A stretch of DNA of 64,000 nt, from contig NZ_JOHR01000006.1 of the NCBI RefSeq assembly GCF_000719775.1, positions 124,001 to 188,000 of the forward strand, given 5' to 3'. Origin of the DNA: Streptomyces sp. NRRL F-5135 (GTDB lineage: Bacteria > Actinomycetota > Actinomycetes > Streptomycetales > Streptomycetaceae). The notes under the pieces were generated by a model. That model saw only the letters and a program-made list of their open reading frames with translations. It did not search any database and was not told where the DNA came from. Shown piece after piece: positions 25,542-34,720 of the stretch. Position numbers and translations under genes: made by a program. Within the stretch, counting starts at the first letter, position 1. Each line of letters starts with the position of its first letter.

Positions 25542-26672
25542 ATGTCCGTAGAAACCCTGCCGGCCGGTTCTCCGCCGGGAACGGGACTGCGCGAGGCGGC
25601 CGCCGACCCGGCTCGGGTGGCGGCGGCGCACGCGGTCCGCGCCGACGCCGAGGGCCGGCTCGCGCCCGAGTCGGTCAAGGCCCTGCTCGCCGCCGGGTTC
25701 GCCCGGCACTTCGTGCCGCGCCGCTGGGGCGGCGCGGAAGGCGGGTTCGGTGAACTCCTCGAAGCCGTCGCCCTGGTGGGCGAGGGCTGTACCTCCACGG
25801 CCTGGATCGCCTCCCTGGGCGCGCAGACCGGCCGGATGGCGTCGTTCCTGCCACCGGAGGGCTGCGCCGAGGTGTGGAGCGAGGGCCCCGACACCCTGCT
25901 CGTGGGCGGGCTGGTCCCCTCGGGAACGGCCACCTGGACGGACGGCGGCTGGCTGCTCGACGGCGCGTGGCCCTATGTGAGCGGCGTCGAGTTCTCGGAC
26001 TGGGCCCTGCTGTGCGGCCGGGCGTCGGGCGGGCCGGGCGGCGCCGCGGACCCCGACGGCGGCGCGGGGGGCGAACTGCGGTTCTTCGCGGTGCGCCGCC
26101 AGGCGTACCGGATCGAGGAGACCTGGGAGAGCGTCGGCATGCGGGCCACCGGCAGCCATACGCTGGTGGCGCGGGACGTCCTCGTCCCCGCGCGGCTGTC
26201 GTTCGCGCACGCCGACCTGATGCGGGGCCGGGAGAGCGGGCCCGCGTGCGTCCGGGTCCCGCACAAGGCGGTCAACGGGCTCGCGTTCGCCGGGCCGGTC
26301 CTGGGCGCCGCGCGCGCTCTGGTGGGCGGCTGGACGGACTGGACCGCGCCGCGGCCCGAGGTGGTCAGGGCCGGGGCCGAGGTGGACGCCGCCCAGTTGC
26401 TGCTGGAGCGGGCCGCCGCCGAGGCCGACCGGGGCCGGACGGGGCGGCTGCCGACCGCGCGGGCGACCCGGGACTGTGCCGTGGCGGCCGAGCTGCTGAC
26501 CACGGCGGCCACGCGGGTGGTGCGGGCGTACGGGACGCGCGGCCAGTCCGCGTCGCATCCGGCCCAGCGCCCGTGGCGTGACATCACGTCGGCCACGACC
26601 CATGTCGCGCTCGGCTTCCCGGCGGCGGCCGAGGGCTTCCGCGGCGCGGCGGCGGCCGCGGCCGGTTCGTAG
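25542..26672 (+). CDS. Flavin-dependent monooxygenase, ActVA-ORF5-like (acyl-CoA dehydrogenase fold)
   Basis: This 376-residue protein has the acyl-CoA dehydrogenase/HpaB-C2 fold. It has the N-terminal helical domain (PESVKALLAAGFARHFVPRRWGG), a middle strand block (GGWLLDGAWPYVSGVEFSDWA, VGMRATGSHTLVARDV) and a C-terminal helical bundle. ActVA-ORF5-type enzymes use reduced FMN from a separate reductase to hydroxylate naphthol rings in actinorhodin-type pathways. The ActVB-like reductase at 32.6 kb is the likely partner. It is read in the same direction as the BBE gene, 43 bases downstream, and ends at a strong bidirectional terminator. Confidence 0.82.
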   Translation: MSVETLPAGSPPGTGLREAAADPARVAAAHAVRADAEGRLAPESVKALLAAGFARHFVPRRWGGAEGGFGELLEAVALVGEGCTSTAWIASLGAQTGRMASFLPPEGCAEVWSEGPDTLLVGGLVPSGTATWTDGGWLLDGAWPYVSGVEFSDWALLCGRASGGPGGAADPDGGAGGELRFFAVRRQAYRIEETWESVGMRATGSHTLVARDVLVPARLSFAHADLMRGRESGPACVRVPHKAVNGLAFAGPVLGAARALVGGWTDWTAPRPEVVRAGAEVDAAQLLLERAAAEADRGRTGRLPTARATRDCAVAAELLTTAATRVVRAYGTRGQSASHPAQRPWRDITSATTHVALGFPAAAEGFRGAAAAAAGS

Positions 26673-26750
26673 GAGCAGCCGGTACGGGAGGTGGCGCCGT
26701 TCGCTCGCGCGGACGGCGCCACGTCGGCGTTCCCGCGCCTCGGCGCTCCG

Positions 26751-26800
26751 GACACGGCAGGTGGGGCGGCCCCCGGCCGGGCCGCCCCACCTGCCGTGTC
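26751..26800. terminator. Perfect 22-bp stem bidirectional terminator
   Basis: Arms at 26751-26772 and 26779-26800 are perfectly complementary (starting GACACGGCAGGTGGGG and ending CCTGCCGTGTC) around a six-base loop. It lies between the convergent ActVA-ORF5-like and aromatase/cyclase genes and can stop transcription in both directions. Confidence 0.85.
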
Positions 26801-26834
26801 ACGTCCGGGCCTCGGGCGGACCGGGACCCGGGTG

Positions 26835-27770
26835 TCAGCTGCGTACCGCCGCCACGTGCTCCAGCGTGGTGCGGCTGTTGCGGCCCAGCGCGTCGCGGAC
26901 GTAGGCGCGCGCGTCGGCGAGCGTGGCGTCGCCGCCCAGGACCTTGGTGACCGCGTCCGGGGCGAGCACGACCACGTGCGTCGCCGTCGCCACGGCGCCC
27001 GACGGCGTGTCGGCGAAGGTCCACAGCCCGCTGTGCCCGGTCATCAGCTCGGGTGTGGCGACCTGCTTGTAGCCGATCCACCGGCCCGGCCGGCACACCC
27101 GCAGCGAGCGCGTGGTGTGCTGGGCGCCGTCGGAGGTGACGGTGTCCATCTCCAGCTCCTGCACGCCGGGTTCGGGCTCGACGAGCTTCACCCGGGCGAC
27201 GTGCGGGAGCAGTTCGGGCCACCGGTCGGCGCGGTCGACGAAGGAGTACGCCTCCGCCGCCGTACCGGCCAGTTCGACGGTGTCGGTGAAGGAGAAGACC
27301 AGTTCCTCCACGCCGTGCCCGCCGGCGGCGAGCCGGCCCAGCGCGCCGAGTTCCCGGGCGCTGTTGCGGTCGAGTGCGGCCGAGACGGCGGCGACGGCGT
27401 CCGGGTCGTCGTCCACCACGGTGAACCGGTGCCGCAGCACGATCTCCGTCTCCCCCGTGGGCAGCTCCCGGAAGAGCCAGCCACCGGACATGGCGGTGAC
27501 GGGCGGGGTGCTGTGGTCCTGGCGGAAGGAGACGTAGCGCCGTACGGGGTCCAGTACGCGGCGTGAACTCCAGTGTGCCACCCGGCCGTTCACCTCGGCC
27601 CAGATCTCGAAGCGCTCGGACCCGGGCGAACGCTCCAGGTGTGACACGTGCACGGTCGGCTCGAACACGGCGGGCCAGAGCGTGGCGTCCGCGACGAGAC
27701 CGTACAGGACGCCGGCCGGCGCGTCGACGGTCAGGGTGTGCTCGGTGCGATGAACGGCGGCAGAGGCCAT
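26835..27770 (-). CDS. Di-domain polyketide aromatase/cyclase (ActVII-like)
   Basis: This 311-residue protein has two tandem SRPBCC/START-type cyclase domains: the first around HTLTVDAPAGVLYGLVADATLWPAVFEPT, the second around VELAGTAAEAYSFVDRADRWPELLPHV. Di-domain aromatases of the ActVII/Gra type close and aromatise the first ring of C9-reduced octaketides. I start at the ATG at 27770; the frame is open to a TTG at 27782, but GGGAG spacing fits the ATG. It follows the ACP gene in a KS-CLF-ACP-ARO order identical to the core act operon. Confidence 0.92.
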   Translation of the reverse strand: MASAAVHRTEHTLTVDAPAGVLYGLVADATLWPAVFEPTVHVSHLERSPGSERFEIWAEVNGRVAHWSSRRVLDPVRRYVSFRQDHSTPPVTAMSGGWLFRELPTGETEIVLRHRFTVVDDDPDAVAAVSAALDRNSARELGALGRLAAGGHGVEELVFSFTDTVELAGTAAEAYSFVDRADRWPELLPHVARVKLVEPEPGVQELEMDTVTSDGAQHTTRSLRVCRPGRWIGYKQVATPELMTGHSGLWTFADTPSGAVATATHVVVLAPDAVTKVLGGDATLADARAYVRDALGRNSRTTLEHVAAVRS

Positions 27771-27846
27771 CAGGGCTCCCAACGGTTTCCAGGGACTGAG
27801 AGGTCGCGCGGGCAGGTGGGGCGGCGTCGCGTGCCGACGGGCCGCG

Positions 27847-27880
27847 CCCGGCGTCGTCGTCGCCGGTCGACGACGCCGGG
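27847..27880 (-). promoter_or_regulatory. Strong hairpin in the ACP-aromatase gap
   Basis: CCCGGCGTCGTCG (27847-27859) and CGACGACGCCGGG (27868-27880) are perfect 13-base arms with an eight-base loop. It is inside the operon, after the ACP stop and 77 bases before the aromatase start. It may lower expression of the downstream gene or protect the ACP end of the message. Confidence 0.5.
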
Positions 27881-27898
27881 TCGCGGGCGGGCCGTCCG

Positions 27899-28156
27899 TC
27901 AGACGGCCGAGGCGGTGATGCCGTTCACGAGGTCCAGCAGCGCCCTCGGCGTGTCCGCCTCCGACGTGGCCTCCTCGGGCAGGCTGATGCCGTAGGCGCG
28001 CTCGATCCTCGCCGCGCTCTCCATCAGCGCCAGCGAGTCGTAGCCCAGTTCCTCGAAGGGCACGTCGAGGATGTCGCCGCTCAGGTCGACGGCGTCGCCC
28101 TCACCGGCGCAGGCGACGAGCGTGTCGCGCAGTTCTTCCAGGGTCATCTGTGCCAT
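27899..28156 (-). CDS. Type II PKS acyl carrier protein
   Basis: This 85-residue acyl carrier protein carries the growing polyketide as a thioester. The phosphopantetheine attachment residue is Ser41 in ELGYDSLALMESA. The length and acidic helices are typical. It lies directly downstream of the chain length factor and is presumably modified by the PPTase at 22-23 kb. Confidence 0.93.
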   Translation of the reverse strand: MAQMTLEELRDTLVACAGEGDAVDLSGDILDVPFEELGYDSLALMESAARIERAYGISLPEEATSEADTPRALLDLVNGITASAV

Positions 28157-28252
28157 GGGTGTCGTTCTCCTCGTCATGTGGGGGTGGCAGGTGCGTGGGG
28201 GCCCGTGGCCCACCGGGACGCGCCGGGTGGACCGGGGCCGTCCCGCCGGGTG

Positions 28253-29575
28253 TCAGGGGGCGGTGACGACGATCGCCGAGTTGAACCCGTGCCGGCCACG
28301 GGCCAGGACCAGCGCGGCCCGCCCGCGCACGGCCCGCGGCTCGCCCAGGACCAGGTCGAGGCCGTAGTCGTCCGGTACGTCGGTGGTGTGCGCGGTGGCC
28401 GGGGCGACGCCGTCCCGCAGGGTGAACAGGGCGGCCGCCAGATCGGCCGGGCCGCCGCCGGCGTACATCCGGCCGGTGAGCGTCTTGGGCGCGGTCACCG
28501 GGACGCCGTACGCGCCGAACAGGCCGCGCAGCGCCTCGGCCTCGGCCCGGTCCAGCTCCGGTACGGCGGCGGCGTCCGCGTAGACGATCCCGATGTCGGC
28601 CGGTTCGAGACCGGCGTCGGCCAGGGCGAGTTCGGCGGCGCGCCGCAGGCCGGGCGGCCGTTCGCTGCCGGGCGGCGGGTCGAAGGTGGCCGCGTAGCCG
28701 GCGATCTCGCCGTAGACGGTCCCGGCGCCGCGCTCCCGGGCGGAGTCGGCGTCCTCCACGACGAGGATCGCGCCGCCCTCGCCGGGGACGTGCCCGCTCG
28801 CCGCGCGGTCGAAGGGCAGGTAGGCCCGCGCGGGGTCGGTGGCGGTGGTGACCCGTCCGCCGGCCAGCTGGGCGGAGTAGCCCCAGGGGTCGAAGGCCGA
28901 GTCGACTCCGCCGCTGACCACCAGCGGGGTGCCGCGCCGGACGGTGCGGCGGGCGTGGCCGACGGCGTCCAGGCCGCCCGCCTGCTCGCCGACGAGGGCC
29001 GCGCTCGGGCCGCGCATCTTGTTGCGGATCGAGATCTGGCCGGTGTTGACCGCGTAGAACCAGGCGAAGGACTCGTAGACGCTGACGTACTCGGGCCCCT
29101 CGTCCCACAGTTTGCGGAACTCCCGGTGGGTGAAGTCGAATCCGCCCTGCGCGGTGGAGGTGACCACGCCCATGTCGTAGTCGGCGAGCCCGGCCTCCCC
29201 CGTCTCCCCGGCCTCCTGGGCCACCCCGGCGTCCGCGAGCGCCCAGTCCGCCGCGACGACGGCGTAGCGCGTGGAGACGTCGGTCTGGGGCAGCAGCCGG
29301 CTCGGCAGGTGCTCCCGGGCGTCGAAGTCGCGGATCTCGCCGGCGAGCGTGGCGGGGTAGCCGGACGTGTCGAACCGGCTGAGCCCGGTGATGCCGCTCT
29401 CGCCGGCGAGCAGGGCCTTCCAGTACGCCTCCGCGCCGAGCCCGCACGGCGCGACGACGCCGATGCCGGTGACGACGGTACGGCCGGACCGGGCCGCCGG
29501 GGCGGCGCTCGTGCCCGCGGCGGTGCCCGGGTCCGGGACGGACCGGGTCGTGCCGGGTGTCGTGGGGGAACTCAT
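28253..29575 (-). CDS. Chain length factor (KS-beta)
   Basis: This 440-residue KS-beta has Gln198 in place of the catalytic Cys ([11 protein letters not shown]), the defining mark of a chain length factor. The gate loop reads [10 protein letters not shown], giving Phe146, Thr149 and Phe153, which align with Phe109, Thr112 and Phe116 of the actinorhodin CLF that limit the chain to eight acetate units. An N-terminal Ser/Thr/Pro/Ala extension of about 30 residues precedes the ketosynthase fold. ATGA overlap couples it to KS-alpha, ensuring the heterodimer. Confidence 0.95.
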   Translation of the reverse strand: MSSPTTPGTTRSVPDPGTAAGTSAAPAARSGRTVVTGIGVVAPCGLGAEAYWKALLAGESGITGLSRFDTSGYPATLAGEIRDFDAREHLPSRLLPQTDVSTRYAVVAADWALADAGVAQEAGETGEAGLADYDMGVVTSTAQGGFDFTHREFRKLWDEGPEYVSVYESFAWFYAVNTGQISIRNKMRGPSAALVGEQAGGLDAVGHARRTVRRGTPLVVSGGVDSAFDPWGYSAQLAGGRVTTATDPARAYLPFDRAASGHVPGEGGAILVVEDADSARERGAGTVYGEIAGYAATFDPPPGSERPPGLRRAAELALADAGLEPADIGIVYADAAAVPELDRAEAEALRGLFGAYGVPVTAPKTLTGRMYAGGGPADLAAALFTLRDGVAPATAHTTDVPDDYGLDLVLGEPRAVRGRAALVLARGRHGFNSAIVVTAP

Positions 29576-30840
29576 GCGGTGGCCACCTCCGGCTCGTGCA
29601 GCACCATGGCGCTCTGGAACCCGCCGAATCCGCTGCCGACGGTCAGGACCGTGTCCACGCGCCGCTCACGGGCCGTCAGCGGGACGTAGTCCAGGTCGCA
29701 CTCGGGGTCGGCGGTGTGCAGGTTGGCCGTGGGCGGCACCACGTCGTGCCGGATGGCCAGGACGGACGCGGCGATCTCGATGGCGCCGATCGCGCCCAGC
29801 GAATGGCCCACCATCGACTTGATGGAGCTGACCGGGACGTCGTAGGCGTAACTGCCGAGGCTCCGCTTGAACGCGGCCGTCTCGTGCCGGTCGTTCTGCT
29901 TGGTCCCCGAGCCGTGCGCGTTGACGTAGTCGACGGCGGTGCGGTCGAGCCGGGCCTCGTCGAGGGCGGAGCGGATGGCCTCGGCCATCTCGCGGCCGTC
30001 CTTCTTGAGGCCGGTCATGTGGTAGGCGTTGCTGCGCGTGGCGTAGCCGCCGACCTCGGCGTAGATGCTCGCCCCGCGGGCCCGCGCCGCCTCGTACTCC
30101 TCCAGGACGAACATCGCCGCGCCCTCCGCCAGCACGAAGCCGTTGCGGGTGCCGTCGAAGGGACGGGACGCGCTGTCGGGCGAGTCGTTGAAGGTCGTGG
30201 TCGCCTTGATCGCGTCGAAGCAGGCGACGACGATCGGGGACACCGGTGTGTCGGCGGCGCCGGCCACCACCGTGTCCGCGCTGCCCTCGCGGACGAGCTG
30301 GACGCCGTACCCGACCGCGTCGAGACCCGAGGTGCAGCCGTCGGAGACCATGGTGACCGGGCCTTCCGCGCCGACCTCCCAGGCGATCTCCGCGGGCATC
30401 ACCCCGGGACTGAGGTAGTCGAACATGTACGGGGACAGGTGTGCCGGGTCGACCAGCCATTCCCGGCCGGCGTCCGACATGACCAGGTACTCGTTCTCCA
30501 GGCTGGTGGCGGAGGCCACCGCGCTGCCCAGGGACACCCCGATCCGGTGCGGGTCGAGCGAGCCGAAGTCCAGGCCGCTGTCCGCGACCGCGTCCTTCGT
30601 GCACGCCACCGCGAACTGGGTCGCCCGGTCCATCCGCCTCAACTGGCGCGGGGTCAGCCCCTCCGCCCGGCCGTCGAAGTCCGCCTCGCCCGCGACGCGG
30701 GACCGGAAGGGCGACGCGTCGAAGAACGAGATGGCGCGGGTGGCCGTACGGCCCGCCGTCAGCAGGTCCCAGAACTCCTTCGTCCCGGAACCGCCCGGTG
30801 TCCGCACACCGATCCCCGTGATCACCACCCGCCGGGTCAC
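29572..30840 (-). CDS. Ketosynthase KS-alpha of type II PKS
   Basis: This 422-residue ketosynthase condenses malonyl units with the CLF and ACP. The catalytic set is intact and falls at act-like numbering: Cys169 in [11 protein letters not shown], His309 in [11 protein letters not shown], Lys341 and His346 in [12 protein letters not shown]. The GTG start has AGGAG upstream. No dedicated starter-unit ketosynthase or acyltransferase is present nearby, which favours an acetyl start from malonyl decarboxylation. First gene of the leftward KS-CLF-ACP-ARO operon. Confidence 0.95.
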   Translation of the reverse strand: MTRRVVITGIGVRTPGGSGTKEFWDLLTAGRTATRAISFFDASPFRSRVAGEADFDGRAEGLTPRQLRRMDRATQFAVACTKDAVADSGLDFGSLDPHRIGVSLGSAVASATSLENEYLVMSDAGREWLVDPAHLSPYMFDYLSPGVMPAEIAWEVGAEGPVTMVSDGCTSGLDAVGYGVQLVREGSADTVVAGAADTPVSPIVVACFDAIKATTTFNDSPDSASRPFDGTRNGFVLAEGAAMFVLEEYEAARARGASIYAEVGGYATRSNAYHMTGLKKDGREMAEAIRSALDEARLDRTAVDYVNAHGSGTKQNDRHETAAFKRSLGSYAYDVPVSSIKSMVGHSLGAIGAIEIAASVLAIRHDVVPPTANLHTADPECDLDYVPLTARERRVDTVLTVGSGFGGFQSAMVLHEPEVATA

Positions 30841-31106
30841 CGCCCGGCTCCTGCGCTGCTAGGCATGGTCCACGAGCCCCTTCCTCACCCCTGACGTACT
30901 TGACACGGGCAACCCTCAGGGGATCCGCTAGAGCCTGGCTCGGACCGGAATGGGGCTCAGCATGAGGGGAGTGCGCAGGTCTCGTCGGCCGCGGCCGGGA
31001 CACCTGGAAGGCGGGCGCAGTATTTACCTCCCGGATACGGGGCATCCACAAACACGCGTGCGGTTTTCCACGATGATGGGGCAGTTGTCACGGTGTGGGG
31101 GAGGGT

Positions 31107-32324
31107 ATGGGCAAGTTATTCGAGGATGCGCCCCTGTCTTGGACAGCGGTGCTGGTCATCTCGGGACTGCAGTGCGGTGTGGCGCTGTCCGCGCTCAACC
31201 AGGAGATGGGAACGGCGCGCGGGGACCTTCGGGTGTTGCTGGTGGCACTGGGCACGCTCGTGGCCCTGCTGCTCCTGCAGAGCCTGCACAGCGCTCCCGC
31301 CGCCCGCCGTATCCACCGCCCGTACGTGATCTGTACGCTCACGCTCCAGACGGCGCTGACGTATCTGCCCCCGCTCCTCGTCAATCTGGAGTGGCACGGT
31401 CTCGGCGGGTTCGCCGCCGGTTCGGTCCTGGCCGTCCTGCGTGACCGCAAGGGAGTGGCCGGACTCGCCATGGTGGCGGTGTGCGACTGGGCGGCCTGCC
31501 GGTACGGCGGACTGTCGTACATGGAGACAACCTTGTCAGTGCTGGTCACCATCGCCGTCGGGGTGGGGGTGGCGACGCTGATCCGGACGACCTGCCGGCT
31601 GGCGTCGGTCCACCGGGCCGAGGCCAGCGCGATACGCAAGGCGCTCCAGGAGGAACGGATGCGCATCGGCCGCGACATGCACGACCTGCTGGCGGCCCGG
31701 CTGACGTTCGCCGTCCTGCGCGGGGAGCTGGCCTCCCGGCACATCGGCAGCGAGGACGAGCGGGCGCGCTCCGAACTGCGCGGGGTGCTGAAGCTGACCC
31801 GGGGCGCGCTGTCCGACCTGCGGTCGCTGGCGCACAGCTTCGGGGAATTCTCCCTGATCGGCGAACTGGACCACGCGCGGGCCCTGCTGGGCGGCGTGGG
31901 CGTGTCCGTGACGGTGCACGAGGCCACCCGGATACCGCCGGGCGAGATCGAGACGGTCTTCGCGGTGGCCGTGCGCGAGTCGGTCACCAACATCCTCCGG
32001 CACAGCGAGGCCCGGGCCTGCTGCTTCCTGGTCTACCGCAGACAGAACGAGTACGTCCTGTCCGTCGTCAACGACGGGGCGGAGCTGCCGCCGGGGCCGG
32101 TGGAGGCGACGCACGGACACGGACTGGCCAATCTCGCCTCGCGGGCCGCGGGTACTGGTGGCACGTGTACAGCGCGGTGCACCCCGACCGGCATGTTCGA
32201 ACTGACCGTGGTCTCGCCGCAGCGGGCGCCGGCCCGCACGGCGGTCCCCATCCCGCTCCCCGGTCCTGGCACGTCGTGCAAGGAGACGCCGCGCCGGGAC
32301 GACTACGCGCCCCGGGCGGGGTGA
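31107..32324 (+). CDS. Sensor histidine kinase (HisKA_3, NarX/DesK type)
   Basis: This 405-residue membrane kinase has about five hydrophobic segments in residues 10-165. A HisKA_3 dimerisation domain follows, with phospho-acceptor His192 in RIGRDMHDLLAARL, then an HATPase domain with N-box ESVTNILRHS, NDGA and GHGLANLASRAA. Codon 4 is TTA, a likely bldA control point. I start at ATG 31107 after GGGGGAGGG. The kinase has no adjacent regulator; the NarL-type regulator at 38.9 kb, also with a TTA codon, is the best partner. It is divergent from the KS operon. Confidence 0.85.
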   Translation: MGKLFEDAPLSWTAVLVISGLQCGVALSALNQEMGTARGDLRVLLVALGTLVALLLLQSLHSAPAARRIHRPYVICTLTLQTALTYLPPLLVNLEWHGLGGFAAGSVLAVLRDRKGVAGLAMVAVCDWAACRYGGLSYMETTLSVLVTIAVGVGVATLIRTTCRLASVHRAEASAIRKALQEERMRIGRDMHDLLAARLTFAVLRGELASRHIGSEDERARSELRGVLKLTRGALSDLRSLAHSFGEFSLIGELDHARALLGGVGVSVTVHEATRIPPGEIETVFAVAVRESVTNILRHSEARACCFLVYRRQNEYVLSVVNDGAELPPGPVEATHGHGLANLASRAAGTGGTCTARCTPTGMFELTVVSPQRAPARTAVPIPLPGPGTSCKETPRRDDYAPRAG

Positions 32325-32552
32325 ACCGGGCCGCGGCGTCCTCAGCGGCCTCGCACGGTGCCGGTCACGGCACGGGGCTCGGGTCCCGGGCGTCCCGTGG
32401 CCCTGTGCCCACCGGCGCCGACGGCCCGGTGAACACGGCGGCCCCGCGCCGACCGGCACGAGCACACCTCGACCGCACCTCCATCGCCCGCTGCCAGGCT
32501 GCCCGCACCGGACCGGACAGGACCGGCCGGGATCGGCAGCCACGGAGGCGGC

Positions 32553-33065
32553 ATGACGACGGTGGCCCCTGAGACGTTCAGGGAATTCTTCGGCTCGATA
32601 CCCACCGCCGTGGCGGTGGTGACCACGACCGGCCGTGACGGTGAGCCCCGCGGTTTCACCTGCAACGCGTTCTCGGCGATCAGCCCGGACCCGCCGCTGC
32701 TGCTGGTGTGCGCGGACCGCAACTCCCGGACGCTCCCCTCGCTGCTGCTGCGGCGCGCCTTCGCGGTGCACCTGCTGGCGGACGACGGCGAGGAGATCGC
32801 CCGGGTCTTCGCGGGCCGGTCCCAGGACAAGTTCGCGGGGCTGGACTGGCTCCCGGGCGAGGCGGTGCGCGGGGTGCCGATCCTCGGCAGCGGTGTGCTG
32901 GCGTACGCCGAGTGCACGCTGCTCCGCGCGGTGGAGGCCGGGGACCACCAGCTGCTCATCGGCCGGATGGAGGCGGCCCGGGTGCTTCCCCGTCGGCCCG
33001 TGCTGTACCAGGGGGGAAGCTTCCGGGCCTGGGACGGCCTGGCCGGACGGGGGGTTCAGGCGTGA
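32553..33065 (+). CDS. Flavin reductase, ActVB-like
   Basis: This 170-residue flavin reductase-like protein of the ActVB/HpaC family reduces FMN with NAD(P)H for a partner monooxygenase. It has IPTAVAVVTTTGRDGEPRGFTCNAFSAIS and SRTLPSLLLRRAFAVHLL, typical of the FMN-binding split barrel. The ATG at 32553 follows GGAGGCGGC. The likely partner is the ActVA-ORF5-like oxygenase at 25.5 kb. Its 3' end overlaps the convergent cyclase gene by 10 bases. Confidence 0.9.
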   Translation: MTTVAPETFREFFGSIPTAVAVVTTTGRDGEPRGFTCNAFSAISPDPPLLLVCADRNSRTLPSLLLRRAFAVHLLADDGEEIARVFAGRSQDKFAGLDWLPGEAVRGVPILGSGVLAYAECTLLRAVEAGDHQLLIGRMEAARVLPRRPVLYQGGSFRAWDGLAGRGVQA

Positions 33066-33973
33066 CAGGCCGGGAGCCCGCCGTGGAACTCGGCCATCTC
33101 GCCGAAGAGGAGGGGCATCTGGGCGGGGTCGCCGACGGCCTGGCCCCGTTCCTCGCCGTACGCCCGGTGCAGGTTGGGCACCAGCCGCTCGGCGTCGATC
33201 CACTCGGCGTACGGACCCAGGTCGGCGGCCCGGGCGGCCTGAAGCGGGCTGAGCCCGGCCGCCGCCCCCTCCCGCGCGAGGCGCTGAATCAGCGTCAGGT
33301 ATCCCGCCGCGGCGTCGATCACCTCCGGCCCGGCGACCGGGCCGTGGCCGGTGACGACCGTCAGGGCACCGAGCGCGCGCAGCGCGGCGAAGGCGCTCAG
33401 CGAACCGGCCACCGATCCCATGGGGCAGAAGGGGGTCACCCCGGACATCAGCAGGTCGCCCGTGAACAGGACCCGCTGCTCCGGCAGCCATACGACCGTG
33501 TCGCCCCTGGTGTGCGCGGGGCCGAGGTGTATCAGCTCCGCCACGGTGTCACCGACGTGCAGCGTCAGCCGGTCGGCGAAGGTGACGTGGGGCAGGACGA
33601 CCTCGACCGCGCCCCAGGTCACCTCGGGCCACAGGGTGGTCAGGTTCAGTCCGATCGCGGCCATCTCCGCGCGTGCGCCCTCGTGTGCCACCACCGTGGC
33701 TTCCGGGAAGACGAAGTTCCCGAAGGTGTGGTCGCCATGGGAGTGGGTGTTGACCACCGTACGCGGCGGGGCCCCGGCGACACCGAGCACCGCGTCCCGC
33801 AGGCTCCTGGCCCGGGACTCGGTGGCCGCGGTGTCCACCAGGGCCGACTGCCCGCCGGAGACGATCAGGCCGGAGTTGTTCAGACACCAGCCGCCGTCCG
33901 GCCGCACACAGGCGAACACGCCGTCGGCGACCTCCTGGAGCCGCGACTCGCGCGTCCCGAGTTCCACAGTCAT
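33056..33973 (-). CDS. Metallo-beta-lactamase-fold polyketide cyclase, ActIV-like
   Basis: This 305-residue zinc-hydrolase-fold protein has NTHSHGDHTFGN, giving His77, His79, Asp81 and His82 as metal ligands; further ligands are in LGPAHTRGD and VTGHGPVAG. In actinorhodin-type pathways ActIV homologues close the second ring and release the bicyclic intermediate from the ACP. The ATG at 33973 follows GGAGGAGG. The neighbours (flavin reductase, ActVI-A-like, ActIII-like) support a cyclase rather than a generic hydrolase. Confidence 0.88.
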   Translation of the reverse strand: MTVELGTRESRLQEVADGVFACVRPDGGWCLNNSGLIVSGGQSALVDTAATESRARSLRDAVLGVAGAPPRTVVNTHSHGDHTFGNFVFPEATVVAHEGARAEMAAIGLNLTTLWPEVTWGAVEVVLPHVTFADRLTLHVGDTVAELIHLGPAHTRGDTVVWLPEQRVLFTGDLLMSGVTPFCPMGSVAGSLSAFAALRALGALTVVTGHGPVAGPEVIDAAAGYLTLIQRLAREGAAAGLSPLQAARAADLGPYAEWIDAERLVPNLHRAYGEERGQAVGDPAQMPLLFGEMAEFHGGLPACHA

Positions 33974-34099
33974 ACGGGCCTCCTCCTCGACATTCTGGAT
34001 CTGACCCATCGTCGGCTGAGCGGATGGAGGCCCGCTTGAGCGGCGTGTGGTGGCGGGCTCGGACGGTCGCGGCGATCGCGACCGTGGCCGCGGGGCCCG

Positions 34100-34531
34100 T
34101 CAGGCCAGGTGGTCCGGCGAGAGGGTGCGCGAGCGCATCAGTATCCCGTCGTCGTCGATGAGCAGGACGTCGTGCACGAAGGCGCTGGTGACGAACTCCG
34201 GGGTGGAGCCCGGCCGGGTGTTCACCACCAGGGCGTAGAACCTGGAGTCGAACGCCCCGTCGTCCCGCGGCTCGAGGACGAGCTGGTTGAACCAGTGGCG
34301 CACCTGTACCGGATCGTCGCCGCCCACCACGGAGTTGTCGGTGAGCAGGGCACGTATCGTCTCCCGGCCGACGGCCGGCTCCAGGCCCGGCCCGAACGCG
34401 AAGACGCCGTCCTCGGTGAAGGTGTCCGCGTAATCGTCATGGCGTCCGCTGTCCTGCGCGTGCATCTGGCGGGCGTAGAACTGCTGCACCCTTAAGTAAA
34501 GGTCCGTGGTCACGGTCTTGTTCGCGGTCAT
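34100..34531 (-). CDS. ActVI-ORFA-like / NTF2-fold protein (copy 2)
   Basis: This 143-residue paralogue of the protein at 23.1 kb shares LRVQQFYARQM, DDYADTFTEDGVF, LEPAVGRETI, VRHWFNQLVLEP and FYALVVNTRPG. ActVI-ORFA-like proteins act around pyran-ring formation in benzoisochromanequinone clusters; their chemistry is not settled. Codon 13 is a rare TTA (34493-34495), so translation may depend on bldA tRNA. It is read leftwards, divergent from the ketoreductase. Confidence 0.82.
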   Translation of the reverse strand: MTANKTVTTDLYLRVQQFYARQMHAQDSGRHDDYADTFTEDGVFAFGPGLEPAVGRETIRALLTDNSVVGGDDPVQVRHWFNQLVLEPRDDGAFDSRFYALVVNTRPGSTPEFVTSAFVHDVLLIDDDGILMRSRTLSPDHLA

Positions 34532-34720
34532 CCGCTCATCGCTTTCTCTCGGCCTGGGACGGACGAGGGCCCATGGTCGTCCGGCGCGCTCGAGATCCGC
34601 CCGAACCGGTGACCGGCGGCCGGTGACGTCCCGGCTGCACGGAGTCTCCAGCAGGGCTCGACCGGTGCCCGGGAACCTCTGCCGAGGCGACCGACCCTCA
34701 CACCACGGAGGATGTTACTC

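Noticed and set aside
30900..30934. TTGACA at 30900-30905 as a promoter -35 box for the sensor kinase
   Set aside because: No acceptable -10 box lies 16-19 bases downstream; the nearest TAGAGC is at 23 bases.
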